A stretch of 19,415 nucleotides of DNA from Candidatus Adiutrix sp. (GTDB lineage: Bacteria; Desulfobacterota; Desulfarculia; Adiutricales; Adiutricaceae): NCBI GenBank assembly GCA_031285975.1, contig JAITVE010000133.1, forward strand, positions 1 to 19,415, given 5' to 3'. The stretch's first letter is position 1. Each line of letters opens with the position of its first letter. The position numbers were made by a program, and so were the translations under genes. The notes under the pieces were generated by a model. It did no database searches and had not been told where the DNA came from. It worked only from the letters and a program-made list of their open reading frames with translations. This document shows, piece by piece, positions 6,681 through 14,656 of this stretch.

Positions 6681-6711
6681 TTCAAGCGCGGCTGTTTGTA
6701 CCGCGTTTGAA
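6681..6711 (+). other. Intercistronic hairpin between ftsI and murE
   Basis: TTCAAGCGCGG (6681-6691) pairs with CCGCGTTTGAA (6701-6711) over 11 base pairs with one G-U pair and a 9-base loop. No U-tract follows, so it is unlikely to terminate transcription. It begins seven bases after the ftsI stop and ends 14 bases before the murE ribosome binding site. It could protect or mark a processed 3' end. Confidence 0.5.
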
Positions 6712-6725
6712 AAGTGTTGATAATC

Positions 6726-6731
6726 AAGGGG
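6726..6731 (+). promoter_or_regulatory. Ribosome binding site that decides the murE start
   Basis: AAGGGG lies six bases before ATG 6738. The longer reading from GTG 6714 has no ribosome binding site and would begin immediately after an 11-base-pair hairpin, so ATG 6738 is chosen. Confidence 0.7.
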
Positions 6732-6737
6732 TTCCTT

Positions 6738-8252
6738 ATGGTCAGCCTGAGCCGATTGGCCGCGCGGATGAACTTGCGGAGAGCGGGGGACGGTGATCCT
6801 GAAATTTCAGGCATCACCGAGGACTCGCGCGCGGTGCAGCCCGGCTGGCTTTTTGTGGCTGTCCCCGGTCTGAAATACGATGGCCGCGATTTCATCGACG
6901 AGGCCGTGAAGCGCGGCGCGGCGGCGGTGATGCTGCCCAGCCCCGACCTGGATTTGCCCGTGCCCCGCCTTTTGGTGGATTCCCGCGAACTGCGTCCGGC
7001 CATGGCCGGAACGGCGGCGGTGGTTCATGGGCGGCCTTCGGATCGCCTCATCCTGGTGGGCCTCACCGGCACCAACGGCAAAACCACCACCGCCTATCTG
7101 CTGGAAGCGGTTTTGCAGAAAGCGGGCCTGGCCCCCGGAGTCATGGGCACCGTCAACTTCCGCTGGCCCGGCGTGGAACGGCCCGCGCCCAACACTACAC
7201 CCGAAGGCCCGGTGCTGTCCGGCTGTTTGGCGGAAATGATTGACAGCGGGGCGAAAGCGGCGGTGCTGGAAGTTTCTTCCCATGCCCTGGCCCTGGGCCG
7301 GGTGGCCGGGCTGGGCTTCGAAAGCGCACTGTTCACCAACCTCAGCCGCGACCACATGGATTTCCATGCGGACATGGAAGAGTACTTCCAGGCCAAAAAA
7401 CTGCTCTTCACCAAGCACTTGAAGCCGGGGCAGAAGAGGGCGGTGGTCAACATCGACGACGAGTATGGCCGCCGCCTGGCCGCCGAGTTGGATAGCCCGG
7501 TGACCTTTGGTTTCAGCCCCGAGGCGGAAGTGCGCGGCCTGGGCCTGCGCCTGAGCCGCGACGGCTTGAGCCTTACTATCACCGCCCCGGGGGTGACCTG
7601 GGAGCAAACGTCTCCCCTGATTGCGGAGATCAATGGCTACAATATTTTAGCCGCCGCCGCTATGGCCCTGGCCCTGCGCCTGGAGCCTGCGACCATCCGT
7701 GAAGCTTTGGCCTCGGCCATTGGCGCACCGGGTCGCCTGGAGCGGGTCGGCGGCAACAACGATTTTCTGGCGCTGGTGGATTACGCCCACACGCCCGACG
7801 CGCTGGCCAAAGCCCTGAAAGCCTGCCGCGATTTGGAGCCGCGCCGCCTGTTAACCGTCTTCGGCTGCGGAGGCGACCGCGACAAGGGCAAACGCCCGCT
7901 CATGGGCAAAATCGCGGGGGAGATGGCCGACCTAAGCATCATCACCTCCGACAACCCGCGCACCGAAGAGCCATGGTCGATTTTGCTTGAAGTGGAAGCG
8001 GGCCTCGGCGAACTGGCCCTCTCCAAATATGAGGACGGCGAACTGGCCTCCGACGACTGGCGGCGGGGCTGCCTGCTGATGGTTGACCGGCGGGCCGCCA
8101 TCCGCGAAGCCGTGCGGCTGATGGAGCCCGGCGACATTCTGCTCATTGCCGGTAAAGGCCACGAAGATTACCAGATCATCGGCCGTGAAAAACGCCATTT
8201 GGACGACCGCGAAGAAGCCTTGGCAAGCTTGGAAAGCATGGGCCGCGCCTGA
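6738..8252 (+). CDS. murE: UDP-MurNAc-L-Ala-D-Glu:meso-diaminopimelate ligase MurE
   Basis: This cytoplasmic ATP-dependent ligase adds the third amino acid of the stem peptide. The 504 residues have the three Mur-ligase domains. Visible elements are the uridine-nucleotide-binding N-domain with ITEDSRAV, the P-loop GTNGKTTT (111-118), TTPEGP, LEVSSHALALGRV, TNLSRDHMDFH, DYAHTPDAL, FGCGGDRDKGKRP and IAGKGHEDYQ. DNPR (405-408) is the signature of enzymes using meso-diaminopimelate rather than lysine. Start ATG 6738 is preferred to GTG 6714 because AAGGGG precedes it. The stop overlaps the murF start by one base (TGATG), indicating coupled translation. Confidence 0.96.
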   Translation: MVSLSRLAARMNLRRAGDGDPEISGITEDSRAVQPGWLFVAVPGLKYDGRDFIDEAVKRGAAAVMLPSPDLDLPVPRLLVDSRELRPAMAGTAAVVHGRPSDRLILVGLTGTNGKTTTAYLLEAVLQKAGLAPGVMGTVNFRWPGVERPAPNTTPEGPVLSGCLAEMIDSGAKAAVLEVSSHALALGRVAGLGFESALFTNLSRDHMDFHADMEEYFQAKKLLFTKHLKPGQKRAVVNIDDEYGRRLAAELDSPVTFGFSPEAEVRGLGLRLSRDGLSLTITAPGVTWEQTSPLIAEINGYNILAAAAMALALRLEPATIREALASAIGAPGRLERVGGNNDFLALVDYAHTPDALAKALKACRDLEPRRLLTVFGCGGDRDKGKRPLMGKIAGEMADLSIITSDNPRTEEPWSILLEVEAGLGELALSKYEDGELASDDWRRGCLLMVDRRAAIREAVRLMEPGDILLIAGKGHEDYQIIGREKRHLDDREEALASLESMGRA

Positions 8253-9652
8253 TGAAAGACTTGCGCTTGACGCTGGCCTGGGCCCTGGAAAACTGCGGAG
8301 CCACCAATGTTGGTAACGGCCTGGAGGCCTTGAAGCGCAAGCACATAACCGGCGTCTCCACCGACAGCCGGACGGTCGCCAAAGGCGAAGTTTTCGTCGC
8401 CTTGGCTGGCGCAAATTTCGATGGCCATGACCATGCCGAAGAAGCCCTGAAAAAAGGCGCGCTGGCGGTCATTGCGCACAAACCTTTGACGGGTAACGCT
8501 TCGGCACTGGCAGTTACCGTGCCGGACACGCTGGTCGCGCTCGGCGACCTGGCCCGCGCCCTGCGACGCACACAAAATTTGAAGGTGTTGGGCCTGACCG
8601 GCTCCAACGGCAAAACCACCACCAAAGAAATGTTGAGCGCCATCCTGTCCTTGAAAGACAACGCGCTCCTGGCCACCAAAGGCAATTTCAACAACCTGGT
8701 GGGCCTGCCCCTGACCTTGTTCAGAGCGGCTAAAAACACCCGCACGGCAGTGCTGGAAATGGGCATGAACCACTTTGGCGAAATTGCCCGCCTCACCGAA
8801 ATTGCCGAGCCGGATGTGGGCCTGATAACCTCCGTCGGCCCGGCGCACCTGGAATTTTTCGGCACGGTCAGCCAGGTGGCCAAGGCCAAAGGCGAGTTGT
8901 ACCAAGGCCTCATGCCGTCAGCTGTGGCCGTGGTCAACAGCGACGAGCCGCTTCTGATGCGCGAAGCCAAACGCTTCGGCGGCAACAAATTGCTCTTCGG
9001 CGAAGGCCCGGCAGCCCAAGTCCGGGCCGGGCGGGCCAAGTCCCAGGGGCTGGGCCAGAGTTTCACCATCTATGGGCCGGGCGCGGAGAAGGGCCGTCGA
9101 GTTTCCTTGAAATTGCTCGGCCCGCACAACCTCCGCAACGCCCTGGCCGCCGCCGCCGCCGCCCTGGCTGTGGGCGCGGATTGGGATGAGATTGAAGCTG
9201 GGATCGCTGCGGCGGACAATTTTCCGGGACGCCTGTTTCCCTTGAAAACCAAGGGCGGTCTCCTGGTGCTGGACGACAGCTATAACGCCAACCCCGCCTC
9301 CATGGCGGCCGGGCTCAAAGTTTTGGCCGGGCTCAAAAGCAAGGTCAAGGGCGCGATTCTGGGCGACATGCTGGAACTGGGCCGCGCTGAAAACCCCGCC
9401 CACCGCGAAATTGGCCGTCTGGCCGCCGAGTTGAATTTGGATTTTCTGGCCGTGGTCGGGCCCCGTTCGCGCCACACCGTGGCCGCCGCCCGCCGGGCCG
9501 GGCTGGCCAAAGATATGACGGCAGAATTTGAAACGCCGCGCGAAGCCGCCGAGTGGGCGGCGGCAAAGGCGAAACGCGGCACGGCATTGTTGGTGAAGGG
9601 TTCGCGCTCCATGAAACTTGAAGGCGCGGTTGAATTTTTGAAGAATGTGTGA
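8252..9652 (+). CDS. murF: UDP-MurNAc-tripeptide:D-Ala-D-Ala ligase MurF
   Basis: MurF completes UDP-MurNAc-pentapeptide by adding D-Ala-D-Ala. The 466 residues contain STDSRTV in the N-domain, P-loop GSNGKTTT (117-124), GNFNNLVGLPLTL, EMGMNHFGEI, ITSVGPAHLEFF, DDSYNANPASM, GDMLELG and LVKGSRSMKLE, all typical of MurF and distinguishing it from MurC, MurD and MurE. Its start is fused to the murE stop (TGATG). The D-Ala-D-Ala ligase (ddl) that makes its substrate is not in this window. mraY begins 15 bases downstream. Confidence 0.96.
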   Translation: MKDLRLTLAWALENCGATNVGNGLEALKRKHITGVSTDSRTVAKGEVFVALAGANFDGHDHAEEALKKGALAVIAHKPLTGNASALAVTVPDTLVALGDLARALRRTQNLKVLGLTGSNGKTTTKEMLSAILSLKDNALLATKGNFNNLVGLPLTLFRAAKNTRTAVLEMGMNHFGEIARLTEIAEPDVGLITSVGPAHLEFFGTVSQVAKAKGELYQGLMPSAVAVVNSDEPLLMREAKRFGGNKLLFGEGPAAQVRAGRAKSQGLGQSFTIYGPGAEKGRRVSLKLLGPHNLRNALAAAAAALAVGADWDEIEAGIAAADNFPGRLFPLKTKGGLLVLDDSYNANPASMAAGLKVLAGLKSKVKGAILGDMLELGRAENPAHREIGRLAAELNLDFLAVVGPRSRHTVAAARRAGLAKDMTAEFETPREAAEWAAAKAKRGTALLVKGSRSMKLEGAVEFLKNV

Positions 9653-9667
9653 AAGTACTCGTAAAAA

Positions 9668-10747
9668 ATGCTGTATCATTTATTTTCATATTTGACCGAA
9701 GAAGTAACCTTCTTCAACGTCTTCAAATACCTGAGCTTCAGAAGCATTCTGGCGGCTTTCACCTCCATGAGCATTTGGTTCGCCTTCGGCCCGAAATTTA
9801 TCCGGCTGATTAAGGATTTTCAGATACAGCAATACATCCGCGAGGAAGGCCCGGAATCGCACAAGAAAAAATCTGGCACGCCCACCATGGGTGGGGTGCT
9901 GATTCTCGCGGCGGCTTTTATTTCAACGTTTTTGTGGTGTGACCTCCGGCAGCCCGCCGTCTGGCTCACCGTTTTCTGCGGCGGCCTGTACGCGGCCATC
10001 GGCTTCCACGATGATTTTTTGAAAATCAAGCGGAAGCACAACCAGGGCCTTTCAGCCCGCCAGAAACTTCTGGCGCAGTTCGCCATCGCCCTGGCCGTGG
10101 GGTGGTATCTCTATCAGTCGGAATGGTTTGACACGGTGCTGTATGTGCCGGTCATCAAGGAATTGAATTTTGACCTGGGGCTTCTCTACATTCCGTTCGC
10201 GGCCCTGGTCATTGTCGGGGCCTCCAACGCGGTGAATCTCACCGACGGCTTAGACGGGCTGGCGGCCGGGCCGATGGTCATCGCGGCGTTGAGTTACATG
10301 GTGTTCATCTATTGCGCGGGCAATGCCAAATTCGCGCAGTATCTTCAGATAACCTTTGTCCCGGAAGCGGCGGAAGTGACCGTTCTCCTGGCCGGGGTGG
10401 TGGGCGCGGTCATGGGATTCTTGTGGTACAACACCTATCCCGCGCAGATTTTCATGGGCGATGTGGGCTCGCTTTCATTGGGAGCAATATTGGGAGCCGT
10501 GGCCCTGGTCGCCAAGCAGGAACTGGTTCTAGTGGTGGTGGGCGGTTTGTTTGTGATGGAGGCCCTGTCGGTCATCATCCAGGTGGGGTATTTCAAACTG
10601 ACCGGAGGCCGTCGGGTTTTCAGGATGGCCCCGCTTCATCATCACTTTGAATTGAAAGGCTGGCCGGAGCCCAAGGTTATTGTGCGCTTCTGGATCATAG
10701 CCGTGATTTTAGCCATGATTGGATTGTCGACTTTGAAAGTCCGCTAA
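9668..10747 (+). CDS. mraY: Phospho-MurNAc-pentapeptide transferase MraY
   Basis: MraY transfers phospho-MurNAc-pentapeptide to undecaprenyl phosphate, making lipid I on the inner face of the membrane. The 359 residues are the usual length, with about ten membrane segments. Signatures are SGTPTMGGVLIL, the Mg-binding pair DD (115-116) in GFHDDFLKIKRKHNQGLS, NLTDGLDGLA (190-199), GDVGS with D265, and the HHH motif (324-326) in PLHHHFELKGWPE. The start aligns with the normal MLYHL N-terminus. Its ribosome binding site is very poor: the bases before ATG 9668 are GTAAAAA with only GAAAG further out. Translation may depend on coupling to murF 15 bases upstream. Confidence 0.96.
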   Translation: MLYHLFSYLTEEVTFFNVFKYLSFRSILAAFTSMSIWFAFGPKFIRLIKDFQIQQYIREEGPESHKKKSGTPTMGGVLILAAAFISTFLWCDLRQPAVWLTVFCGGLYAAIGFHDDFLKIKRKHNQGLSARQKLLAQFAIALAVGWYLYQSEWFDTVLYVPVIKELNFDLGLLYIPFAALVIVGASNAVNLTDGLDGLAAGPMVIAALSYMVFIYCAGNAKFAQYLQITFVPEAAEVTVLLAGVVGAVMGFLWYNTYPAQIFMGDVGSLSLGAILGAVALVAKQELVLVVVGGLFVMEALSVIIQVGYFKLTGGRRVFRMAPLHHHFELKGWPEPKVIVRFWIIAVILAMIGLSTLKVR

Positions 10748-10913
10748 CTTTGATGTGGCTGATTGTGGAGCACTGTATTATTTAGGGAGCGAAGCGCGAA
10801 AGTTTGCCGCCGAAACGTTAAGGCGGCAAGGGCAGCACGCCTCAAAGCGTGTGAGCCTAAGAACTTGAGAGCTTCAAGACAACAAACGAATGGTTTGAAG
10901 GAGGGAAAAACCA
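10748..10913 (+). other. Structured 166-base gap before murD
   Basis: This is the longest gap within the dcw run and holds three consecutive hairpins. TTGCCGCC (10804-10811) pairs with GGCGGCAA (10822-10829). A composite stem follows: GGC (10831-10833) with GCC (10855-10857), enclosing CACGC (10836-10840) with GCGTG (10847-10851). The third is CTTGA (10864-10868) with TCAAG (10874-10878). None has a U-tract. TATTAT (10776-10781) resembles a -10 box, but the only -35 candidate, TTGATG (10750-10755), is 20 bases away. A strong GGAGG (10900-10904) for murD ends the region. It could be an mRNA leader, a small RNA or a processing site. Confidence 0.45.
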
Positions 10914-12260
10914 GTGGCGAAGAAATTTGGAAAATGTTTGGTGGTGGGCGCCGGAGTGTCCGGCCAGTGGGCCGCCGAACTGCTGTTGGACAGAGGAGCC
11001 GAGGTCACCATCTGTGACCAGAAATCCGCCGAGGAACTTGCTGTGGCTATGGAGCGCTTCAAGGGCCGCCCGGTGAAATGGGCCTTGGGAGCAAAGGCCG
11101 AAGAAGGTTTTAAGAACACCGAAATGGTGGTGTTGAGCCCCGGCATTCCCGGCAGTTTTCCGGGCCTGGCCAAGGCCGCGAAGCACGTGCCGATAACCGG
11201 CGAGATGGAACTGGCCGCGTCCATGACGGACGTGCCCATTGTGGCCATCACCGGCTCGAACGGCAAAACTACCACCACGGGCCTGGTGGGCCACATCTGC
11301 CGCAAGCAGCGCCAGTCGGTGTTCGTGGGCGGCAATATCGGCGCGCCCCTGAGCCAGTTTGTCGTTGAGGGGCAAAAAGCCCGTGCGGCCGTGCTGGAAC
11401 TTTCCAGCTATCAGTTGGAGACCGTCAGCGTCTTCCACGCCGCCGGGGCCGCCATTCTCAACGCGACCCCCGATCACCTCGACCGCTACCCCGACATGGC
11501 CGAATATTTCCGGGCCAAAACCAACATCTTCATGAACCAGACCCCGGAAGACTTAGCCGTCGTCAATGAAGACGATATCCTTCTGGCGCACAAGAACACC
11601 GTGGCCCGCCGCTTCGGCTTTTCCCGCAGGAAAAAGCAGAAATTCGGCGCCTGGGTGCAGAAAAATGAAATCTGCGTGGCCGAGGACGGCCGTCAGATCG
11701 CCGGGCGCGACTGGAGCGATTTCAAGCTGGAAGGCGTTCACAACCAGGAAAACGTCATGGCCGCCGTCGGCCTGGCCCTGCGCCTGGGCATCCATCCCCA
11801 AAAAGCTCTGGACGCGGCCGTGAGCTTCGTCTCCCAAAAGCACCGCCTGGAACTCATCGGCGAATTCAACGACGTCAAATATTATGACGACTCCAAGGGC
11901 ACCAACGTCGGGGCTGTGGCCATGGCTTTGGCCAGCTTCAAACCCCCGGTGGTGCTCATCGCTGGCGGGCAGGGCAAGGGGCAGGATTTCCGCCTGCTCT
12001 ACAAACCCGTGCGCGACAAAGTGAAGCAGCTGGTGCTCATCGGCGAAGACCGAGACAAAATCGGCAGCGCCCTGGCCGGTGCCGCGCCCATCAGCGTGGC
12101 CGCCGACATGGCCGAGGCCGTGCGCCAGGCCCGGGCCGCCGCGCCCAAAGGCTCCATCGTGCTGCTTTCCCCGGCCTGCGCCAGCTACGACATGTTCCGC
12201 GATTACAAGCATCGCGGGGAAGTCTTTGCCCGCGAAGTCCGCCGCCAGAACAGCCGCTGA
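10914..12260 (+). CDS. murD: UDP-MurNAc-L-alanine:D-glutamate ligase MurD
   Basis: MurD adds D-glutamate, the second stem residue, in the cytoplasm using ATP. The 448 residues match the family length. The N-domain begins with a nucleotide-binding-like VVGAGVSGQWAAELL. The P-loop GSNGKTTTT spans 114-122, followed by GGNIGAPL, LELSSYQLETV, NATPDHLDRY, HNQENVMAA, HRLELIGEFNDVKYYDDSKGTN in pieces, IAGGQGKGQDF and LLSPACASYDMF. The start is GTG 10914 with GGAGG (10900-10904) nine bases upstream, the clearest ribosome binding site in the mur part of the cluster. It follows a structured 166-base gap, so it may head its own transcript segment. Confidence 0.96.
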   Translation: MAKKFGKCLVVGAGVSGQWAAELLLDRGAEVTICDQKSAEELAVAMERFKGRPVKWALGAKAEEGFKNTEMVVLSPGIPGSFPGLAKAAKHVPITGEMELAASMTDVPIVAITGSNGKTTTTGLVGHICRKQRQSVFVGGNIGAPLSQFVVEGQKARAAVLELSSYQLETVSVFHAAGAAILNATPDHLDRYPDMAEYFRAKTNIFMNQTPEDLAVVNEDDILLAHKNTVARRFGFSRRKKQKFGAWVQKNEICVAEDGRQIAGRDWSDFKLEGVHNQENVMAAVGLALRLGIHPQKALDAAVSFVSQKHRLELIGEFNDVKYYDDSKGTNVGAVAMALASFKPPVVLIAGGQGKGQDFRLLYKPVRDKVKQLVLIGEDRDKIGSALAGAAPISVAADMAEAVRQARAAAPKGSIVLLSPACASYDMFRDYKHRGEVFAREVRRQNSR

Positions 12261-12286
12261 CATTTATTGCAACACGCCACTGGTAT

Positions 12287-12316
12287 CCGTCGCCGATAGA
12301 ATGCTGTCGGCGGCGG
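12287..12316 (+). other. Strong hairpin between murD and ftsW
   Basis: CCGTCGCCGATA (12287-12298) pairs with TGTCGGCGGCGG (12305-12316) over 12 base pairs, including two G-U pairs, with a 6-base loop. It is followed by AATCCATTGACATT, not a U-tract. A second arm pair, ATCCAT (12319-12324) and ATGGAT (12342-12347), lies just downstream with a 17-base loop. The 97-base gap has no convincing promoter, because the TTGACA at 12324-12329 lacks a -10 partner. It is more likely an mRNA stability or processing element, or a Rho-dependent pause, than an intrinsic terminator. Confidence 0.5.
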
Positions 12317-12357
12317 GAATCCATTGACATTACTCCTCGGGATGGATCGGGACGCTG

Positions 12358-13554
12358 ATGAGCGAAAACAAAAGCACTCCCATTGACGCGTTTCTGCTGG
12401 TTCTGGTGCTGGCCCTGGCGAGCCTGGGGCTGATGATGCTCCTGTCCGCCAGCACGTTCACCGCCGAACAGCGGTTTGGCGACCAGTATTATTTCTTTCA
12501 GCCGCAGGTTCGCCATATGATCCTCGGCTTGATTGCCATGCTGACGCTTTCCCGCATCCCCTATCAGCTTTGGAACCGGCTGGCCTATCCCGTGCTCTTC
12601 GGGGCCATGGGGCTGCTGCTGCTGGTTTTTGTGCCGGGGCTGGGCCACAGCGCCAACAGCGCCACCCGCTGGATTCGTATTCTCGGCTTCACCTTTCAGC
12701 CCTCGGAACTGGCCAAGCTGGCGGTGGTCATCTTTATGGCCTACTCCTTGAGCCGCAAAGGCGAGAAGAACGGCAGCCTGGTCTACGGCTTTGTGCCGCA
12801 CATCTTTATTGTCGGCGCGGTGACGGCCCTGATTCTGGCCGGGCGCGACCTGGGCACGGCCGGGTGTGTGGCGGTCATCGCCGTGGCCATGATGTTCGTG
12901 GCCGGGAGCCGCATTTGGCACATGCTGGTGCTCGGGGCGGCCAGCCTGCCCATGCTGTATTACCTGATTATCAGTCACGAATTCCGCGTGCGGCGCATCA
13001 TGGCGTTTCTCGACCCCTGGGCCGACCCGGAGCGTTCGGGCTATCACATCATCCATTCCTTTTACGCTTTTGCCACCGGCGGCCTGTGGGGCCAGGGGCC
13101 CGGCGGCAGTATGCAGAAGTTGTTCTTCATGCCCGAAGCCCACACCGACTTTATTTTTTCAGTGGTGGCCGAGGAAACCGGCTTTATCGGGGTGGCCGTC
13201 ATTGCCGCGCTCTTTCTGATTCTGGTGATTCGCGGCGTGGCCATTGCCCGCTCGGCCCCGGATTTTTGCGGGGTCTACATGGCCCTGGGCTGCACCATGA
13301 TTGTGGGCCTGCCCGCCTTCTTCAACATGTGCGTGGTGACGGCGCTGGTGCCCACCAAGGGGTTGCCGCTGCCCTTCTTCAGCTATGGCGGCACGAACTT
13401 GCTGGTGTGCTTTGCCGCTATGGGTTTGCTGATGAACATTTCAGGGCAGGGGAGGCGCGAACAGCCGCAGACGGCCAAAGCCTCGCGCTCGGCCCTGCGG
13501 GAAGCGGTGGGCCGCCTGAAAGCCGGGCGGCCCGCAGCCAAGGCGGCGGCCTAG
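12358..13554 (+). CDS. ftsW: Septal peptidoglycan glycosyltransferase FtsW
   Basis: FtsW is the SEDS-family polymerase that works with FtsI at the septum. The 398 residues show about ten hydrophobic membrane segments and the family signatures NSATRWIRI with QPSELAKLA, DPWADPERSGYHIIHSFYA, HTDFIFSVVAEETGFIG and PTKGLPLPFFSYGGTNLL. The HTDFIF/EETGF block includes the region carrying the catalytic Asp in SEDS proteins. The C-terminal ~45 residues are a charged cytoplasmic tail rich in Arg and Ala. ATG 12358 has a modest GGGA about five bases upstream. murG starts one base after the stop. Confidence 0.95.
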   Translation: MSENKSTPIDAFLLVLVLALASLGLMMLLSASTFTAEQRFGDQYYFFQPQVRHMILGLIAMLTLSRIPYQLWNRLAYPVLFGAMGLLLLVFVPGLGHSANSATRWIRILGFTFQPSELAKLAVVIFMAYSLSRKGEKNGSLVYGFVPHIFIVGAVTALILAGRDLGTAGCVAVIAVAMMFVAGSRIWHMLVLGAASLPMLYYLIISHEFRVRRIMAFLDPWADPERSGYHIIHSFYAFATGGLWGQGPGGSMQKLFFMPEAHTDFIFSVVAEETGFIGVAVIAALFLILVIRGVAIARSAPDFCGVYMALGCTMIVGLPAFFNMCVVTALVPTKGLPLPFFSYGGTNLLVCFAAMGLLMNISGQGRREQPQTAKASRSALREAVGRLKAGRPAAKAAA

Positions 13555-13555
13555 T

Positions 13556-14656
13556 ATGGCCAGCGCGATCCCCAGAATCCTTATCGCCGCCGGAGGCACC
13601 GGCGGGCACCTGTGGCCCGCCGTGTCCCTGGCCCAGGCGGTGCGGCGGAAATCGCCGGAGGCGGAATTTCTTTTTGTCGGGGCTGGCCGCCCAGTGGAGG
13701 CCAAGATTCTTGACCCCCTCGGCTTTTCCCGGAAAATTTTGGAAGTCGGCGGGCTCAAGGGCCGGAGCCTGGGCCGTCAGATAACCGCGCTGGGGCAATG
13801 CTTCCGTGCCGTGGGACAATCGCTGAAGATTGTGGACGAGTTTCGGCCCAACCTCTTTTTCGGGGCCGGGGGCTACGTCACCGTGCCGGTAGGTTTGGCC
13901 GCCAGACTTCGCGGCCTGCCAATGACGCTTCACGAGCAGAACTCGCGGCCGGGCTTGAGCAACAAGGTGCTGGGCCGTTTGGCCAAAAAAATTTTTTTGG
14001 GCTTCGAGGACGCCGCGCCCGCGTTTGCGGCCTCGAAAATCCTGTTCACCGGCAACCCGGTGCGTCCGGAAATCGCGGCCCTGCACAGCCAGCCGCGTTC
14101 TTTTGGCGGGCGGGCCACGCGAATTTTGGTCACCGGCGGCAGCCAGGGGGCCCGGGCTCTGAACCGGGCCGCAGCCCCGGCGCTGGCCGTGCTCCACAAG
14201 TCGGGAGTCGCGCTCACCGTTGTGCATCAAAGCGGGGAGGCCGACCGAAGCTGGGTTGAGGACGTGTACCGGGAGGCCGGGATGACGGCCGTCGTGGCCG
14301 AATTTTTCCAGGACATGGCCTCGCTCTACGCCGAGACCGACCTGGTTATCGGCCGGGCCGGGGCGCTCACTTTGGCCGAATTGGCCGCCGCCAAACTGCC
14401 GTCCATTTTGGTGCCCCTGCCGACCGCGGCTGACGACCACCAGACGCGCAATGCCATTGCCCTGAGCGAAGCCCACGCGGCGGTGGTGGTTCCCGAAAAA
14501 GTCTTGGCTGAGCACTTGCGGACGGTGATTGCCGGGCTCTTGATCGCGCCGCAGCAGTTGGAAAATATGTCGGCGGCGGCTGGCCGGTTGGCTCGCCTGG
14601 CGGCTGACGACGAGATGGCCGAAGCGTGCTTAAAATTAATCGTGGGGGAAAGTTGA
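13556..14656 (+). CDS. murG: UDP-GlcNAc:lipid I N-acetylglucosaminyltransferase MurG
   Basis: MurG adds GlcNAc to lipid I to make lipid II at the inner membrane face. The 366-residue protein is a GT-B glycosyltransferase. It shows the N-terminal glycine loop GGTGGH (13-18), [58 protein letters not shown] and [23 protein letters not shown] with [10 protein letters not shown]. The usual CRAGAST reads GRAGALT here, a conservative variation. ATG 13556 lies one base after the ftsW stop and lacks a strong ribosome binding site, so coupling is likely. The stop overlaps the murC start (TGATG). Confidence 0.96.
   Translation: MASAIPRILIAAGGTGGHLWPAVSLAQAVRRKSPEAEFLFVGAGRPVEAKILDPLGFSRKILEVGGLKGRSLGRQITALGQCFRAVGQSLKIVDEFRPNLFFGAGGYVTVPVGLAARLRGLPMTLHEQNSRPGLSNKVLGRLAKKIFLGFEDAAPAFAASKILFTGNPVRPEIAALHSQPRSFGGRATRILVTGGSQGARALNRAAAPALAVLHKSGVALTVVHQSGEADRSWVEDVYREAGMTAVVAEFFQDMASLYAETDLVIGRAGALTLAELAAAKLPSILVPLPTAADDHQTRNAIALSEAHAAVVVPEKVLAEHLRTVIAGLLIAPQQLENMSAAAGRLARLAADDEMAEACLKLIVGES
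14644..14648 (+). promoter_or_regulatory. Ribosome binding site that decides the murC start
   Basis: GGGGG, seven bases before ATG 14656, supports that start. An in-frame GTG at 14626 would add ten residues and overlap murG by 31 bases without a good binding site. Confidence 0.6.

Noticed and set aside
6714..6737. GTG 6714 as the murE start
   Set aside because: It has no ribosome binding site and would begin just after a hairpin; ATG 6738 has AAGGGG at six bases.
12324..12329. TTGACA as a promoter for ftsW
   Set aside because: No -10-like hexamer occurs at 16-18 bases; the downstream sequence is GC-rich.
12570..13784. 404-codon + strand frame overlapping ftsW
   Set aside because: It is an out-of-frame reading of ftsW and murG with no motifs; both true frames carry clear family signatures.
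14626..14655. GTG 14626 as the murC start
   Set aside because: It would overlap murG by 31 bases; ATG 14656 has GGGGG upstream and begins at the conserved MurC N-terminus.
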